Assembly (NCBI GenBank): GCA_011033025.1
Contig: WFMF01000231.1
Span: 124,001-188,000 of the forward strand
From: Beroe forskalii
Taxonomy: Eukaryota; Ctenophora; Nuda; Beroida; Beroidae
DNA: 64,000 nucleotides
Direction of reading: 5' to 3'
The translations under genes and the position numbers were made by a program. The notes beneath the pieces were generated by a model. That model was not told the origin of the DNA and did no database searches. It saw nothing but the letters and a program-made list of their open reading frames with translations. Of the stretch, positions 24,258-36,651 are shown piece after piece (the first letter of the stretch is position 1; the number at the start of each line of letters is the position of its first letter).

Positions 24258-25060
24258 CTAGCAGGCCCGTTGGGCCTGCAAATACACAGCTAACTCAGCG
24301 CTGCTACGCAGCACCTCGTTCGCAAATTTTCATATTAATTGAAAATGAATACTTTTTACGGCATCAAAAAAATCCAATCAGATCAAAAGTTACAGATCAA
24401 CGTATTCAAAACAGCATTAAACAGAAATGAATGCGCGCGCAATATGTAACCATAGCAACGCGCGCGCATATATCCATACTTCACGTGCACGCTTCAAAAT
24501 GTGTCTACAAAAAGACAAAAAACGTTACTACGTACAAAATAATATTACAGAGGTTGCGAAATTACCTTACGAGACATATTTAAAAGGTACGAAATTTGGG
24601 GATTTTACGGGAAAATCCCCATATTTTCGTTCCCCCAAAATTTCGATCCCTAAAATTATTTCCCCCAAATTAGTTAATTGCGGGTTTGTGATTTGACTAA
24701 CAGTGCATGAAATTCCCAGACAAATTTTAATAAATATATCAGTGCAGAAGAGTAAAAAATATCTTAAATGCAGTAATTCCTAATAAAACCTCCTACAGTC
24801 GACTCGATAAAAGGGACCTTGTACTGGAAATTCTACTTCTTCGATCACCTCAGTAATATTGGCCTTTCTGAAGTTCTGATTTATTCCCAAAAGTTACCCT
24901 ATTTTTTTCGGATTTGAAAAAAGGCGAAAATCCCCTGATTTAATTTGGGGAACGAAATTTGGGGATTTTTGAAAAAAATCCCCATATTTTCGAACCCCCA
25001 AAATTTCGATCCCCGGAATTATTGTCCCATGTTATTTTGTCTTGTAAGGTATATAAGAGA
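24258..25060 (-). mobile_element. Helitron-like unit split by a MITE
   Basis: It is the reverse-complement of the 11.3-13.1 kb units. CTAG plus the GCAGGCCC hairpin lie at 24258-24279, and the 5' TC end is at 25059-25060. The unit is interrupted by the MITE at 24565-25049; without it the unit would be about 318 bp. Confidence 0.65.
24565..25049. mobile_element. TA-flanked MITE, CCTTAC family, copy 2
   Basis: TA-CCTTACGAGACA at the left and GTCTTGTAAGG-TA at the right show inverted ends with a TA duplication. Uninterrupted Helitron-like units nearby (GCAACC...TATAATTTCG orientation) give the empty site, with a single TA. The interior matches copy 1 at 10337-10922 in inverted orientation. TA duplication suggests the Tc1/mariner group; no transposase is present. 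Confidence 0.85.
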
Positions 25061-25680
25061 CTAGCAGGCCCATTGGGCCTGCAAATATACAGCTCACTCG
25101 GCGCTGCTACGCAGCACCTCGTTCGCAAATTCCAAACCCCATTAACCCCACAATGCGATTTAATTGAATACTTTTTACCGCATCAAAAAATTCCAATCAT
25201 ATCAAAAGTTATGGAGCACCGGAATTAAAACAGCATTAAACAGAAATGAATGCGCGCGAAAATCACATTACACTTGTACCCATAGCAACGCGCGCGCTTA
25301 TATCCATACTGCACGTGGGCGTCCTAAAATGTGTCTACAAAAGGAAAAAAAAACGTGACGTACGGAGAAACTATTAGAGACTAGCAGGCCCGTTGGGCCT
25401 GCAAATACACAGCTCACTCGGTGCTGCTACGCAGCACCTCGTTCGCAAATTTTCATATTAATTGAAAATGAATACTTTTTACCGCATCAAAAAATTCCAA
25501 TCAGATCAAAAGTTATTACGGATCAACGTATTCAAAACATCATTAAACGGAAATGAACGCGCGTGCTGTACGTAACCATAGCAACGCGCGCGCTATACGT
25601 AACCATAGCAACGCGCGCGCATATATCCATACTGCACGTGCACGCTTCAAAATGCGTCTACAAAAGGACAAAAAACGTGA
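25061..25680 (-). mobile_element. Two more tandem Helitron-like units
   Basis: The units are 25061-25380 and 25381-25680, head to tail with the unit at 24258-25060. Each starts (plus strand) CTAGCAGGCCC. The last lacks its 5' end and abuts a LINE fragment. A short CGCGCGCTATACGTAACCATAGCAA duplication is seen near 25560-25620. Confidence 0.65.
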
Positions 25681-25967
25681 TCAGGGGTGATGCAAATATC
25701 TTTTATAAGACCAGGCTGGTTCGTAAGTAGTAAGTCTAGAGTATTTCCATCTTTATAAGTAGGTTCGTTAATAAGGTTTTGAAATCCTAACTCAAAGAAA
25801 AGTTTGATATAATCGTTGAGAAGCTCGTTAGTAGAGATAGGGCAGGACCAGTCCTTAACCGAGCTTAAGTTAAGATCACCTATGATGTCAATTTTAGAGT
25901 ACTTCTTACATAATTCCCCATAATATTTTTCAATGGAGTCTAAAGTGTCCTTTTTTGAGAAGTCGTA
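25681..25967 (-). pseudogene. Non-LTR retrotransposon endonuclease (EEP) fragment
   Basis: The minus strand is open for about 95 codons. It contains KIDIIGDLNLSSVKDW, then LGFQNLINEPTYKDGNTLD and LLLTN. The GDLN motif and the (N)TLDLLLTN motif are the conserved C-terminal half of the apurinic-type endonuclease of LINE elements (GDFN and DLVLTN in many families). There is no start codon and no RT follows. The fragment is bounded by a truncated Helitron-like unit on one side and an (ATACA)n tract on the other. It is probably a dead 5' fragment. Confidence 0.85.
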
Positions 25968-25970
25968 TCA

Positions 25971-26142
25971 ATACAATACAATACAATACAATACAATACA
26001 ATACAATACAATACAATACAATACAATACAATACAATACAATACAATACAATACAAGACAAGACAATACAATACAATACAATACAATACAATACAATACA
26101 ATACAATACAATACAATACAATACAATACAATACAATACAAT
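25971..26142 (+). repeat. (ATACA)n microsatellite
   Basis: About 34 copies of ATACA, with two ATACAAGACA interruptions near 26055. It sits exactly at the inner boundary of the inverted duplication. Long open frames on both strands here are microsatellite artefacts. Confidence 0.97.
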
Positions 26143-27013
26143 AAGAAACATCGTTATTTTAGGATTTGCTGCCAATTTGATGCAACTAGCATGGCGAACT
26201 CCTAATTATATAAGTCAAACTTGCATCCAAAGCTCTACTAAAGTTGGGAAATTTGGCAGATTCCTCACTGGGAATGCGAATCTGTTGAATCGTTGCTACT
26301 GGGAAGTGGAAGATTCCTAACTACCGAAGTGGGAAGATCTGTTGTCACTGGGAAGACTCTCATTACCGGGAAATGGGAAGATTCTGTCACTGGAAGTGGG
26401 AAGATCTTTACTACCGAAGTGGGAAGATTCTTACTACCGGGAAATGGGAAGATTTGTTGCCACTGGGAAGTGGGAAGATACCTTACTACCGGGAAATGGA
26501 AGATTCCTTACTACCGAAGTGAAGATTCGTTGTCACTGGGAAATGTCAAATGGGAAGATTCTTACTTCCGGAAATGGAAGATTCGTTGCCACTGGGAAGT
26601 AGGAAGATTCTACTACCGGGAAAGAAGATTCGTTGCCACTGGGAAGTGGGAAGATTCCCACACCGGAAGTGGAAGATTCGTGCCACTGGGAAGTGAAGAT
26701 TCCATTACTGGGAAATGGATGATTCGCTGTCACTGGGAAATAGGAAGATTCCTAACTACCGGGAATGGGAAGATTTGTTGCCACTGGGAAGTGGGAAGAT
26801 TCCTTACTACTGGGAAATGGGATGATTCGTTGCCACTGGAAATGGGAAGATTCCTAACTACCGGGAAATGGAAGATACCTTACCACTGGGAAGTGGAAGA
26901 TTCCTTACTACCGGAAGTGGGAAGATTCGTTGCCACTGGGAAGTAGGAAGATTCCTTACTATCGGGAAATGGGATGATTCGTTGCCACTGGGAAATGGGA
27001 AGATTCCTAACTA
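26143..27013 (-). repeat. Inverted copy of the 22.0-22.8 kb block
   Basis: 26143-26255 reverse-complements the single-copy sequence at 22690-22800. 26256-27013 reverse-complements the 26-bp array at 21937-22690 in the same unit order, including the TGTCAAATGGG marker. This copy is littered with small deletions in short homopolymers (GGGAA to GGAA or GAA) that the left copy lacks. Confidence 0.85.
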
Positions 27014-27047
27014 GGGGGGGCAACCTCGAAAAACCCCGGGTGGATAT

Positions 27048-28201
27048 GAAGATTATTGATGAATTGATTTTTCGTTACGGAAGGAATTTGCTGGGAAATT
27101 TTGATTTTGTGGGAAATTTTTGAGCGAAAAGTTAAATATGTCATGTGGCCCAGTTATCAATGAAGATTTTCTATATCCCTAACTCATTGTTTTCTAATAT
27201 TGGTCAAAACAGTGCTTCAGTGAAAAAAGAAAAATTTCGTTACGGAAGGATTGGAGCGATTGACAGAAAATGGAATTTTCAGTTCAATGATGATTTGATC
27301 CAAAAATAATAACCTCACATGGCTGGCTCTTCCATATATTATAGATCATTATCATTAGACTTGTTCATGAGCAGGAATTAATATAAAGTGAAAAGAATGT
27401 TCATAATTGTCAATTAGAAATTGCTAATTGACGTTACGGAAGGAATTGTTGAAGGAAAAAAAAATCTAAAAATCAAATATTTTTCTACGAAGGATGATTG
27501 TAAAATATATTTTGTACAATCGATAGATATGATCTCTTTAAAGCTCCCAGGAAATTTTCTTGGAGAAGAATAGTCATGAGATTACTGAAATATGGCAAAC
27601 CAAAAATTTGTTACGGAAGGAAAAATCTTCCAGAAACATGTTACTGAAGGGAATTCCCAAACCACCCAAACGTTATGGAGAAAATTTTTCACCTGACATA
27701 TTTTCACAATTTAGGCTGGTGAGACTCCAGTAATCTGCAAAGCAAATCGTCATTTCATCCCTAGGGAAGTTTTGTAATCCAAATTTTAAAAATTCCAAGG
27801 ACTTTCTTGTTTTTCAACTTTTCCACCTATTTTCCGTTACGGAAGGAATGTTACGGAAGGAAAATTAGAAATTGTTCATATTTCAACCTGCTACAATATT
27901 TTTATTGTTTTGAACACCTATCTTAGGAATTAAACTCACTTAATAATGAATCTAAGAAGAATTTTCACTCTCCCACCTTTGCTTTCCGAGAAATTGACAT
28001 TTGAAAAGATCGGATTCCTTCCGTAACGTTACGGAAATTTCAAATTTTCATTTTTTAGTGGGTATATCTCAGGGATTGAGGCACCACTGCTTTGAAAAAT
28101 GTGTTTTCAGTATGACCCAACCATCTAAGAAATGGTCGCCAGAAAAACTGGAATTGAAACGATTTTAAAAATTGATCTCTGGGAATATTTCATTAATCTT
28201 C
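27048..28201. mobile_element. Insertion with repeated GTTACGGAAGGA motif
   Basis: It is absent from the matching site in element A copy 1 (near 21905). The ends are inverted: GAAGATTATTGATGAA at the left and TTCATTAATCTTC at the right, with at most AT duplicated. The 12-mer GTTACGGAAGGA occurs at 27074, 27239, 27433, 27610, 27836 and 27850, and reverse-complemented at 28016. A one-mismatch copy lies near 27641. No coding frame is seen. Dispersed copies of one 12-mer resemble subterminal transposase-binding sites. Confidence 0.7.
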
Positions 28202-28815
28202 ATAGAAATCGGCAAATGGGGGTTTAATTTTTCAAGGGTTTATGATAAAATAGCCGTTTTTCGGTCGGAATATATTCGATTTTCTCTCAAAATGGTACTA
28301 CTTTAGTTGTGGATTTTTGGCTCTTCTCTCAAATGGTACCCATATTTGTCGACGATTTTTGGCACTTTTCTGAAATGGCACCTTTTTTTGTTGAGGATTT
28401 TCGACCCTTTTCTTAAATGGTACCATTTTTGTTGACGATTTTCGACCCTTATCTGAAATGGTACCATTTTTGTTGAGGCTTTTCAACCCTTTTTGAAATG
28501 GTACCATTTGCTGGAGATTTTGGCACTTTTCGGAAATGGTAAAATTACAATTTTTGTTGAGGAATTTTGGCCCTTTTCTGAAATGGTACCATTTTTGTTG
28601 AGGATTTTCGACCCTAATCTGAAATGGTACCATTTTTTTAGGATTTTCAACCCTTTTCTGAAATGGCACCATTTTGCATTTTGGAAATTTTTGGGCACTT
28701 TTCTGAAATGGTACATTTTGTTGAGGATTTTCGACCCTTTTCTTAAATGGTACCATATTTGTCGACGATTTTTGGCACTTTTCTGAAATGGGACCATTTT
28801 TTTGAGGATATTCGA
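28202..28815 (-). repeat. Part of element A: 40-bp GGTACC repeat
   Basis: It is the reverse complement of about 21310-21900. Many small deletions are visible compared with that copy (for example GGTACATTTTG for GGTACCATTTTTG). Confidence 0.8.
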
Positions 28816-31800
28816 GTCACCCCCCCACTCAGCAAACGTAAATCAAGTTTATAGCTGATTTGCCAGATTTGCGTACAACTGCACCCATGCACATGAAATA
28901 TCACGTGAATCACGTGATTAATTTTGAAGAAGTTGGTTCAGAATATAGCTGTTTTGCCAACTTTGGTCCCTTCCTTCTAGATCACGTGACAGCTGTTATA
29001 AGAAGCTAGGGAGTCCAGATTATAGCTGTTTTGCCGCTCTGTCTCCTTCCCTTCTAGGTCACGTGACATCCTTTATAAGAAGCTGGTTCCAGATTATAGC
29101 TGTTTGCCAACTATGTCCCTCCTTTCTAGGTCACGTGACATCCTTTATAAGAAGCTGGTTCCAGATTATAGCTGTTTTGCCAACTCTGTATCCCTCCCTT
29201 TAAGGTCACGTGGCAGATTTAATAAGAAGGTTCCAGATTATAGCTGTTTTGCCAATGTTTGCGTGTAATTTGTGTACTTTCACACTACCTACACAGTACA
29301 CATTTGAGAAAACAGAAAGATTCAGCCTTGGTAAAAGTGAGGTATCCCAATACAATATCCAACAAGTGACAATTATTAATAACGATATTGGTATTAAAGT
29401 ATTAATTAAGTAATAAGATTATACTGAATGATAACAGCTGTTTTGCAAACTCTGTCTCCTCCCTTCTTGGTCACATATGACAGCCTTAATAGAAGCTGGG
29501 TCCAGATTATGGTTGTTTTGCCAATGTTGCATGTAAATTAACATTTGTATACTACACAGTACACACTTACACACTACACTTTTTCTGCTTATGCAGAAAT
29601 ACTCAGCCTTGAGATCATAAATTTGGTAAAGTATAACAATTGGTATACAACAATTGAATTGGGAGTTTTATCATGTTTGGCCCATATCTAACCCATTACG
29701 TTATACAGCTGTAATCTATAAATTTCAAAGTGAACAAATAAGATACAGTACCTGGTTAGATATAATTCAGATATTTCATCGATCATTAACTTCTAAAGAG
29801 ATTTTAAAAGAATTTTAGATGTACAGTAATTGAAATATTATTACCTTATTGGCCTTTATTTAGCCGGCCTTTTTTTAACCGGCCCTTTTTTAACCGGCCC
29901 TATGGACAAAAATTGAGTCATTTTGGACAAAAATTTTTGCAAGCAGTTGCCAAACCAAGAAATTTTCGCTCAAAAATAGCCACAAAACCAACTTATACTA
30001 AGTAAATTGCATCAAAAACCCAAATCCTGGTCTAATATTATGATTTAGGTCATTTCTTTATCTTATCGCCCCCATTTTAACCGGCCATTTTTTAACCGAC
30101 CCTTTGGACAAAAATCTCAAAGTCGGTTTTGTTCTGAAGGGCCGGCTAAATAAGGGCCAATAAGGTAAGTATTTTAGGCAATAACAGTGACAATACTTTC
30201 TTCTTCTAGGATTCAAGAGAAAGAAAATGTGAGGAAACTACTAGTGTTTTTGTAAATGTCTAGATAAAAGTCGTAATTGATATCTACTAAAGTACTATTA
30301 GCTAAATTTTTCACTACAGAAATCATCATCGTGTCTCTCTCAGCACAATTTTTACGGATCTCGTTGCAAAATTGCTTGAAAATCAGAACAGGTATTGTGT
30401 CAAACCCAAAGGTGCGATGCCCGAAAAGCATATCGGAAGATTTTATTCACAAACATGAAATTCTCTTCAATTCAAATCAAAATTTAGGATGTCAGTGACA
30501 TCCTGATTTTGAGCATTCACTTGTATCTAAATTGCCTTTTGAGCGTTCCAGATTCAAAATTGATTCAAAGTTTAGAGACTTAATCGTTCAGAAGAGTTGT
30601 TTCTGTAAGTTCATCTAGCACAGCACAGCAATCATAAATTTGGTTATTTTCAAAAGAAATAGTCATTTTTTGAAGGTTTTACTTATTTCAACAGCCATTT
30701 AAGGCCAATGACAGGAATCGGAGGATATTTTTGAGTATTTTTCTAAAAATTGGCCAGTATTTCGATAAGCTTGGCAATAACATTTTCAAAATCCTCGCAG
30801 GTCCCTGGTGGAAGACCAATTTATTTTTCAGCAGCAACAATTGATCTGATAAAAAAGTTATGGCGTTCAAATGATTAAAATTGCAAAAGTGTCACATATA
30901 ACGAAACTTTTGGGGAAACCTTTTCAGGATACATTCACTAAATATTGGTCAAGTTGGTTGCAAAATAAGCTGTAGAAGTCATCAAAATATCCTGAATTGA
31001 GCTTGGAATGAATACAGGAGGCTCTACCTCTTAGGATTTGTTTTATCATTCAAATTTTCGAAGTTTTAGTTCATCTATTTTAATTTTTAAGCTACAAAAT
31101 CAAACGACAAATACATAGTCATGGATTTAATGTACACACCAGTATGAAAGTCCAAACAATTCCAATTTTATTGGGTTTTGATATGATATAAGTACCTTTA
31201 CTGATACACCCCTTCTTCATATAAACTCTTTATTCAATATGCTTTATTACCTATATTTTATCATTCATTATAATATTATTACTTTATTAATACCAATATC
31301 GTTATTGTCACTTGTTGGATATGGTCACTTGTTGGATATTGTATTGGGATACCACTTACTTCTACCAAGGCTAAATCTTTCTGTTTTCTCAAATGTGTAC
31401 TGTGTAGTGTGTAGGTAGTGTGTAGTGTACACAAATTACACGCAAACATTGGCAAACAGCTATAATCTGGAACCAGCTTTATTAAGGCTGTCACGTGACC
31501 TAGAAACGAGGGAGACAGAGTTGGCAAAACAGCTATAATCTGGAACCAGCTTCTTATAAAGGATGTCACGTGACCTAGAAGGAGGAGACAGAGTTGGCAA
31601 AACAGCTATAATCTGATCCCAGCTTATAAAGGATGTCACGTGACCTAGAAACGAGGGAGACAGAGTTGGCAAAACAGCTATATTCTGGAACCAGCTTCTC
31701 AAAACGAATGTCACGTGACCTAGAAGGGAGGATACCGAGTTGGCAAAACAGCTATAATCTGGAACCAGCTTCCCGATAATGATCATCACGTGGTATGGCT

Positions 31801-31939
31801 GCACCCCTGTCACGTGATGGCAAAACAGCTGTCACGTGATGGCAAAACAGCTAAATTCTGGACCCAGCTTCTTCCCATTCTGGCAAATCAGTTACGAAAA
31901 TGGCATTTAGAATAACGTTTGCTGAGTGGGGGGGTGACT
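28816..31939. mobile_element. Foldback-like element B, copy 1
   Basis: It starts GTCACCCCCCCACTCAGCAA and ends with the inverse (TTGCTGAGTGGGGGGGTGAC). TATTCGA flanks it at 28809-28815 and 31940-31946. Long inverted arms (about 28816-29430 and 31290-31939) are built of roughly 75-bp direct repeats containing CCAGATTATAGCTG, TTTTGCCAACTCTGTC and GGTCACGTGACA. This arrangement of subrepeated long TIRs is that of foldback elements. The middle (29460-31280) is AT-rich with no recognisable protein. Confidence 0.8.
29844..30165. mobile_element. TA-flanked MITE with CCTTATTGGCC ends
   Basis: TA-CCTTATTGGCCTTTATTTAG at the left and CTAAATAAGGGCCAATAAGG-TA at the right. The matching stretch of element B copy 2 (about 35660, GAATATTTTAGCCAATAAC) lacks it. 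The interior repeats AACCGGCCCTTT and GGACAAAAAT. Confidence 0.8.
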
Positions 31940-33486
31940 TATTCGACCCTTTTCTGAAATGGTACCATTTTTGTTGAGGAATTTTGGCCCTTTTCTGAAA
32001 TGGTACCATTTTTGTTGACGATTTTCGACCCTAATCTGAAATGGTACCATTTTTGTTGACGATTTTCAACCCTTTTCTGAAATGGTGCCATTTTTGCTGA
32101 AGATTTTTGAGACTTCTCGGAATGGTACCATTTTTTGTTGACGATTTTCGACCCATTTCTGAAATGGTACCATTTTTGTTGACGATTTTCGACCCTAATC
32201 TGAAATGGTACCATTTTGTTGAGGATTTTCAACCCTTTTCTGAAATGGTAATTTTTGCTGGAGATTTTTGGCACTTTTCGGAAATGGTACCATAATTTTT
32301 GTTGAGGAATTTTGGCCCTTTTCTGAAATGGTACCATTTTTGTTGAGGATTTTCGACCCTAATCTGAAATGGTACCATTTTTGTTTAGGATTTTCAACCC
32401 TTTTCTGAAATGGTACCATTTTTGCTGGAATTTTTTCTGGGCACTTTTCTGAAATGGTACCATTTTTGTTGAGGATTTTCGACCCTTTTCTTAAACTCTT
32501 AAATGGTACCATTTTTGTTGGCGATTTTCGACCCTAATCTGAAATGGTACCATTTTTGTTTAGGATTTTCAACCCTTTTCTGAAATGGTACCATTTTTGC
32601 TGGAAATTTTTTCTGGGCACTTTTCTGAAATGGTACCATTTTTGTTGAGGATTTTCGACCCTTTTCTTAAACTCTTTAAAAATGAAACCTTTTTTGTTGG
32701 CGATTTTCGACCCTAATCTGAAATGGTACCATTTTTGTTGAGGATTTTTAACCCTTTTCTGAAATGGTACCTACCATTTTTGTTGAGGATTTTCAACCCT
32801 TTCAATATAAAACTAAATTTTTAAATTTTCAATAAAACTAAATTTTTATTTTCTTGGCAACTCTACAATCAACATATATAGTATAAAATATCTATATATC
32901 GTCTACTGCACCGGAATGATGAAATTGATAACATACCCTTGGCATGTTTCATTAAATGCTGGGCCAATATGTTCGATTCGTGTCGAGAGTATTTCCTGAA
33001 ATGGTACCATTTTTGCTGAAGATTTTTTGGCACTATTCGGAAATGGTACCATTTTTGTTGACGATTTTCGACCCTTTTCTGAAATGGTACCTACCATTTT
33101 TGTTGAGGATTTTCAACCCTTTTCTGAAATGGTACCATTTTTGCTGAAAATTTTTGGCACTTTTCTGAAATGGTACCATTTATGTTGAGGATTTTCGAAC
33201 CTTTTCTTAAATGGTACCATTCTTGTTGACAAATTTTAAAATTTATTCAGAAACAGTACCATTTTATAGAAAATTTTCCGATTTTTAATCAAATGGTACC
33301 ACTTTTGATGATTTTCGACCCTTTTCTGAAATGGTGTCATTTTAGTTGTGGATTTTTGGACCTAATTTAAAATGGTGCCCAGTATCTGCAAATTAAGACC
33401 CCCAAAAACCCTAAAGAGGATATAAAAAAGCCAAATATGGTTTAATTTTTGGGGTTTATGGGGTTTTTCGAGGTTGCCACCCCCCC
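31940..33486 (-). repeat. Part of element A: 40-bp GGTACC repeat, clean copy
   Basis: It is the reverse complement of about 19764-21310 and closely matched. It includes the non-repetitive island (about 32810-32975). Confidence 0.9.
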
Positions 33487-34494
33487 CTAACTACCGGGAA
33501 ATGGGAAGATCTGTTGCTACTGGGAAGTGGGAAGATTCCTAACTACCGAAATGGGAAGATTCCTTACTACCGGGAAATGGGAAGATTCCTTACTACCGGG
33601 AAATGGGAAGATTTGTCGCCACTGGGAAGTGGGAAGATACCTTACCACTGGGAAGTGGGAAGATTCGTTGCTACCAGGAAATGGGAAGATTCCTTACTAC
33701 TTTACTACCGGGAAGTGGGATGATTCGTTGCCACTGGGAAGTGGACAGATTCCTTACCACTGGGAAGTGGGCAGATTCCTTACCACTGGAAAGTGGGAAG
33801 ATTCCTTACTACTGGGAAGTGGGAAGATTCGTTGTCACTGGGAAGTGGGAAGATTCCTTACTACCGGGAAGTGGGAAGATTCCTTACTACCAGGAAATGG
33901 GAAGATTCCTTACTACCGGGAAGTGGGAAGATTCGTCGCCACTGGGAAGTGAGAAGATTCCTTACTACCGGGAAGTGGGAAGATTCCTTACTACCAGGAA
34001 ATGGGAAGATTCCTTACTACCGGGAAATGTGAAGATTCGTTGCCACTGGGAAGTGGGAAGATTCCTTACTACCGGGAAATGGGAAGATTCGTTGCTACTG
34101 GGAAGTGGGAAGATTCCTAACTACCGGGAAGTGGGAAGATTCGTTGTCACTGGGAAGTGGGAAGATTCGTTGCCACTGGGAAGTGGGAAGATTCCTTACT
34201 ACCGGGAAATGGGAAGATTCGTTGCTACTGGGAAGTGGGAAGATTCCTAACTACCGGGAAGTGGGAAGATTCGTTGCCACTGGAAAGTGGGAAGATTCCT
34301 TACCACTGGGAAGTGGGAAGATTCGTTGTCACTGGGAAGTGGGAAGATTCCTGACCATTGGGAAGTGGGAAGATTCGTTGCCACTGGGAAGTAGGAAGAT
34401 TCCTCACTACCGGGAAGTGGGATGATTCGTTGCCACTGGGAAGTGGACAGATTCCTTACCACTGGGAAGTGGGCAGATTCCTTACCACTGGAAA
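33487..34494 (-). repeat. 26-bp minisatellite, outer right block part 1
   Basis: This is the reverse complement of the 26-bp unit, about 39 units. It is broken at 34495 by element B copy 2 and resumes at 39394. Confidence 0.95.
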
Positions 34495-36152
34495 GTCACC
34501 CTCCCACTCAGCAAACGTAGATCAAGTTTATAGCTGATTTGCCAGATTTGCGTACGAGTGCACCCATGCACATGAAATATCACGTCAATCACGTGATTAA
34601 TTTTGGACAGAAGTTGGTTCCAGATTATAGCTGTTTTGCCAACTCTGTCGCCCTCCCTTTTAGGTCACGTGAAAGCCTTAATAAGAAGCTGGTTCCAGAT
34701 TATAGCTGATTTGCCAACTCTGTCTCCCTCCTTTCTAGGTCACGTGACATCCTTTATAAGAAGCTGGGTCCAGATTATAGCTGTTTTGCCAACTCTGTCT
34801 TTTTCCTTTCTAGGTCACGTGAAAGCCTTAATAAGAAGCTGGTTCCAGATTATAACTGTTTGCCAACTCTGTCTCCCTCCTTTCTAGGTCACGTGACATC
34901 CTTTATAAGAAGCTGGGTCCAGATTATAGCTGTTTTGCCAACTCTGTCGCCCTCCTTTCTAGGTCACGTGAAAGCCTTAATAAGAAGCTGGTTCCAGATT
35001 ATAACTGTTTGCCAACTCTGTCGCCCTCCCTTTTAGGTCACATGACAGCCTTAATAAGAAGCTGGTTCCAGATTATAACTGTTTTGCCAATGTTTGTGTG
35101 TAATTTGTGTAAACTACACACTTCCTATGCACATTTGAGAAAACAGAAAGATTCAGCATTGGTAGAAGTGAGTGCATCCCAATACAATATCCAACAAGAC
35201 ATGACAATAAATTGTTAATAATGATCTTGGTATTAAAGTATCAATTAAAGAATTAAGTAATTATAATATTATTACTGATTGATAACAGCTGTTTTGTCAT
35301 CCCTGTCTCCCCCTTTCTTGGTCACATGACAGGCTTCATAAGAAGCTGGGTCCAGATTATAGCTGTTTTGCCAATGTTTGCATGTAAATTAACTTTGCTC
35401 TTTTGTATACTACACTATACAAACTTACACACTACACTTTTTCTGCTTAAATAAATGCAGAAATAATCAGCCTTGAGTTTATAAACTTGTTACGAATACA
35501 ATTGTATACACCATTTAAATTGGAATTCGCCATTTGTCTCCTATCTTAGCTATTACGTTATACAGTAATCTACTAAACAGATAATATGCCTAGTTAGATA
35601 TAATTCAGATATTTCATCGATCATTAATTAAAGAGATTGAAAAATGTATAGTAAGTTATTTGAATATTTTAGCCAATAACAGCGACAATACTTTCTTCTT
35701 CTAAGATTCATGAGAAAGGAAAGGTGAGAAAACTACTAAGCTACTATTGGTTTTGTAAATGTTCAGATAATAGTGGTAATTGATACCTACTAAATTACTA
35801 TTAGCTAAATTTTTATTACAAAAAACATCATTGTGTCTCTCCCAGCATAATTTTTATGGATCTCGCTGCAAATGGCTTGAAAATCAGAACAGGTATTGTG
35901 TCAAACCCAAAGGTGCTTTTCCCGAAAAGCATATCGGAAATTTTTATTCACAAATTAGTAATCCTCTTTAATTCAAAAATCAAATCAAAATTTGATTTGA
36001 GCATTCACTTCTGTATCTAAGTTGCCTTTTGAGCGTTCCAGATTCAAAGCTGATTTAAAGTTTATAAGAGACTTATAAATCGTTCAGAAGAGTTGTTTCT
36101 GTAAATTAATCTCGCACAGCAATCACAAATATAGTTATTTCCAAAAGAAATA

Positions 36153-36349
36153 CCTTAGGAGGTTTATTTATAAAGGTTGTAATTTGGGGATTTTTCAGAA
36201 AAATCCCCATTTTTTCACCCACCATGAAAGTTCGAAATGACGTCATTATCATATGTTAACAAGAGTAATGACTTCAAAAACCCCACATTTTCAACTTACC
36301 AAAATTTGAAACACCGAAATTTCATCCCAAATAAATACACCTCCTAAGG
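36153..36349. mobile_element. TA-flanked MITE with CCTTAGGAGG ends, 197 bp
   Basis: TA-CCTTAGGAGGTTTATTTA at the left and ATACACCTCCTAAGG-TA at the right. Element B copy 1 has the empty site with a single TA (AAAAGAAATAGTCATTTT near 30650). The interior has GGGGATTTTT / AAAAATCCCC pairing, as in the CCTTAC MITEs. Confidence 0.92.
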
Positions 36350-36651
36350 TAGTCATTTTCGAAGGCTTACTGCTATTTCAACAGCCATTAGGCCAATTAC
36401 AGGAATCGGAATATATTTTTGAGTAATTTTCTAAAATTGGCCGGTATCTCGATAAGCTTGGCCATGAAAAGATGAAATTTTCAAAATATTCACCAGTCCC
36501 TGGTGGAAGACCAATTTATTTTTCGGCAGCACCAATCGATCAAGTTGATCTAGTTGGTTGCAAAATTATAGCTGTTGAAGTCATCAAAAATATCCCGAAT
36601 TGAGCTTGGAAAGAATACAGGAGGCTATACCTCTTAGATTTTTGAAGTTTT

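Larger units (their letters stand above)
27014..33486. mobile_element. TIR element A, second (inverted) copy with nested insertions
   Basis: The ends match element A: GGGGGGCAACCTCGAAAAAC at 27014 and GAGGTTGCCACCCCCCC at about 33486. The flanking 7-mer is CTAACTA on both sides (27007-27013, 33487-33493), the complement of TAGTTAG at the first copy, so both copies descend from one insertion later duplicated. About 2.2 kb is element A (27014-27047, 28202-28815, 31940-33486). The rest is the insertions at 27048-28201 and 28816-31939. Confidence 0.85.

Noticed and set aside
25930..26205. Open frames on both strands encoding NTIQY and CIVLY repeats
   Set aside because: They are the translation of the (ATACA)n microsatellite.
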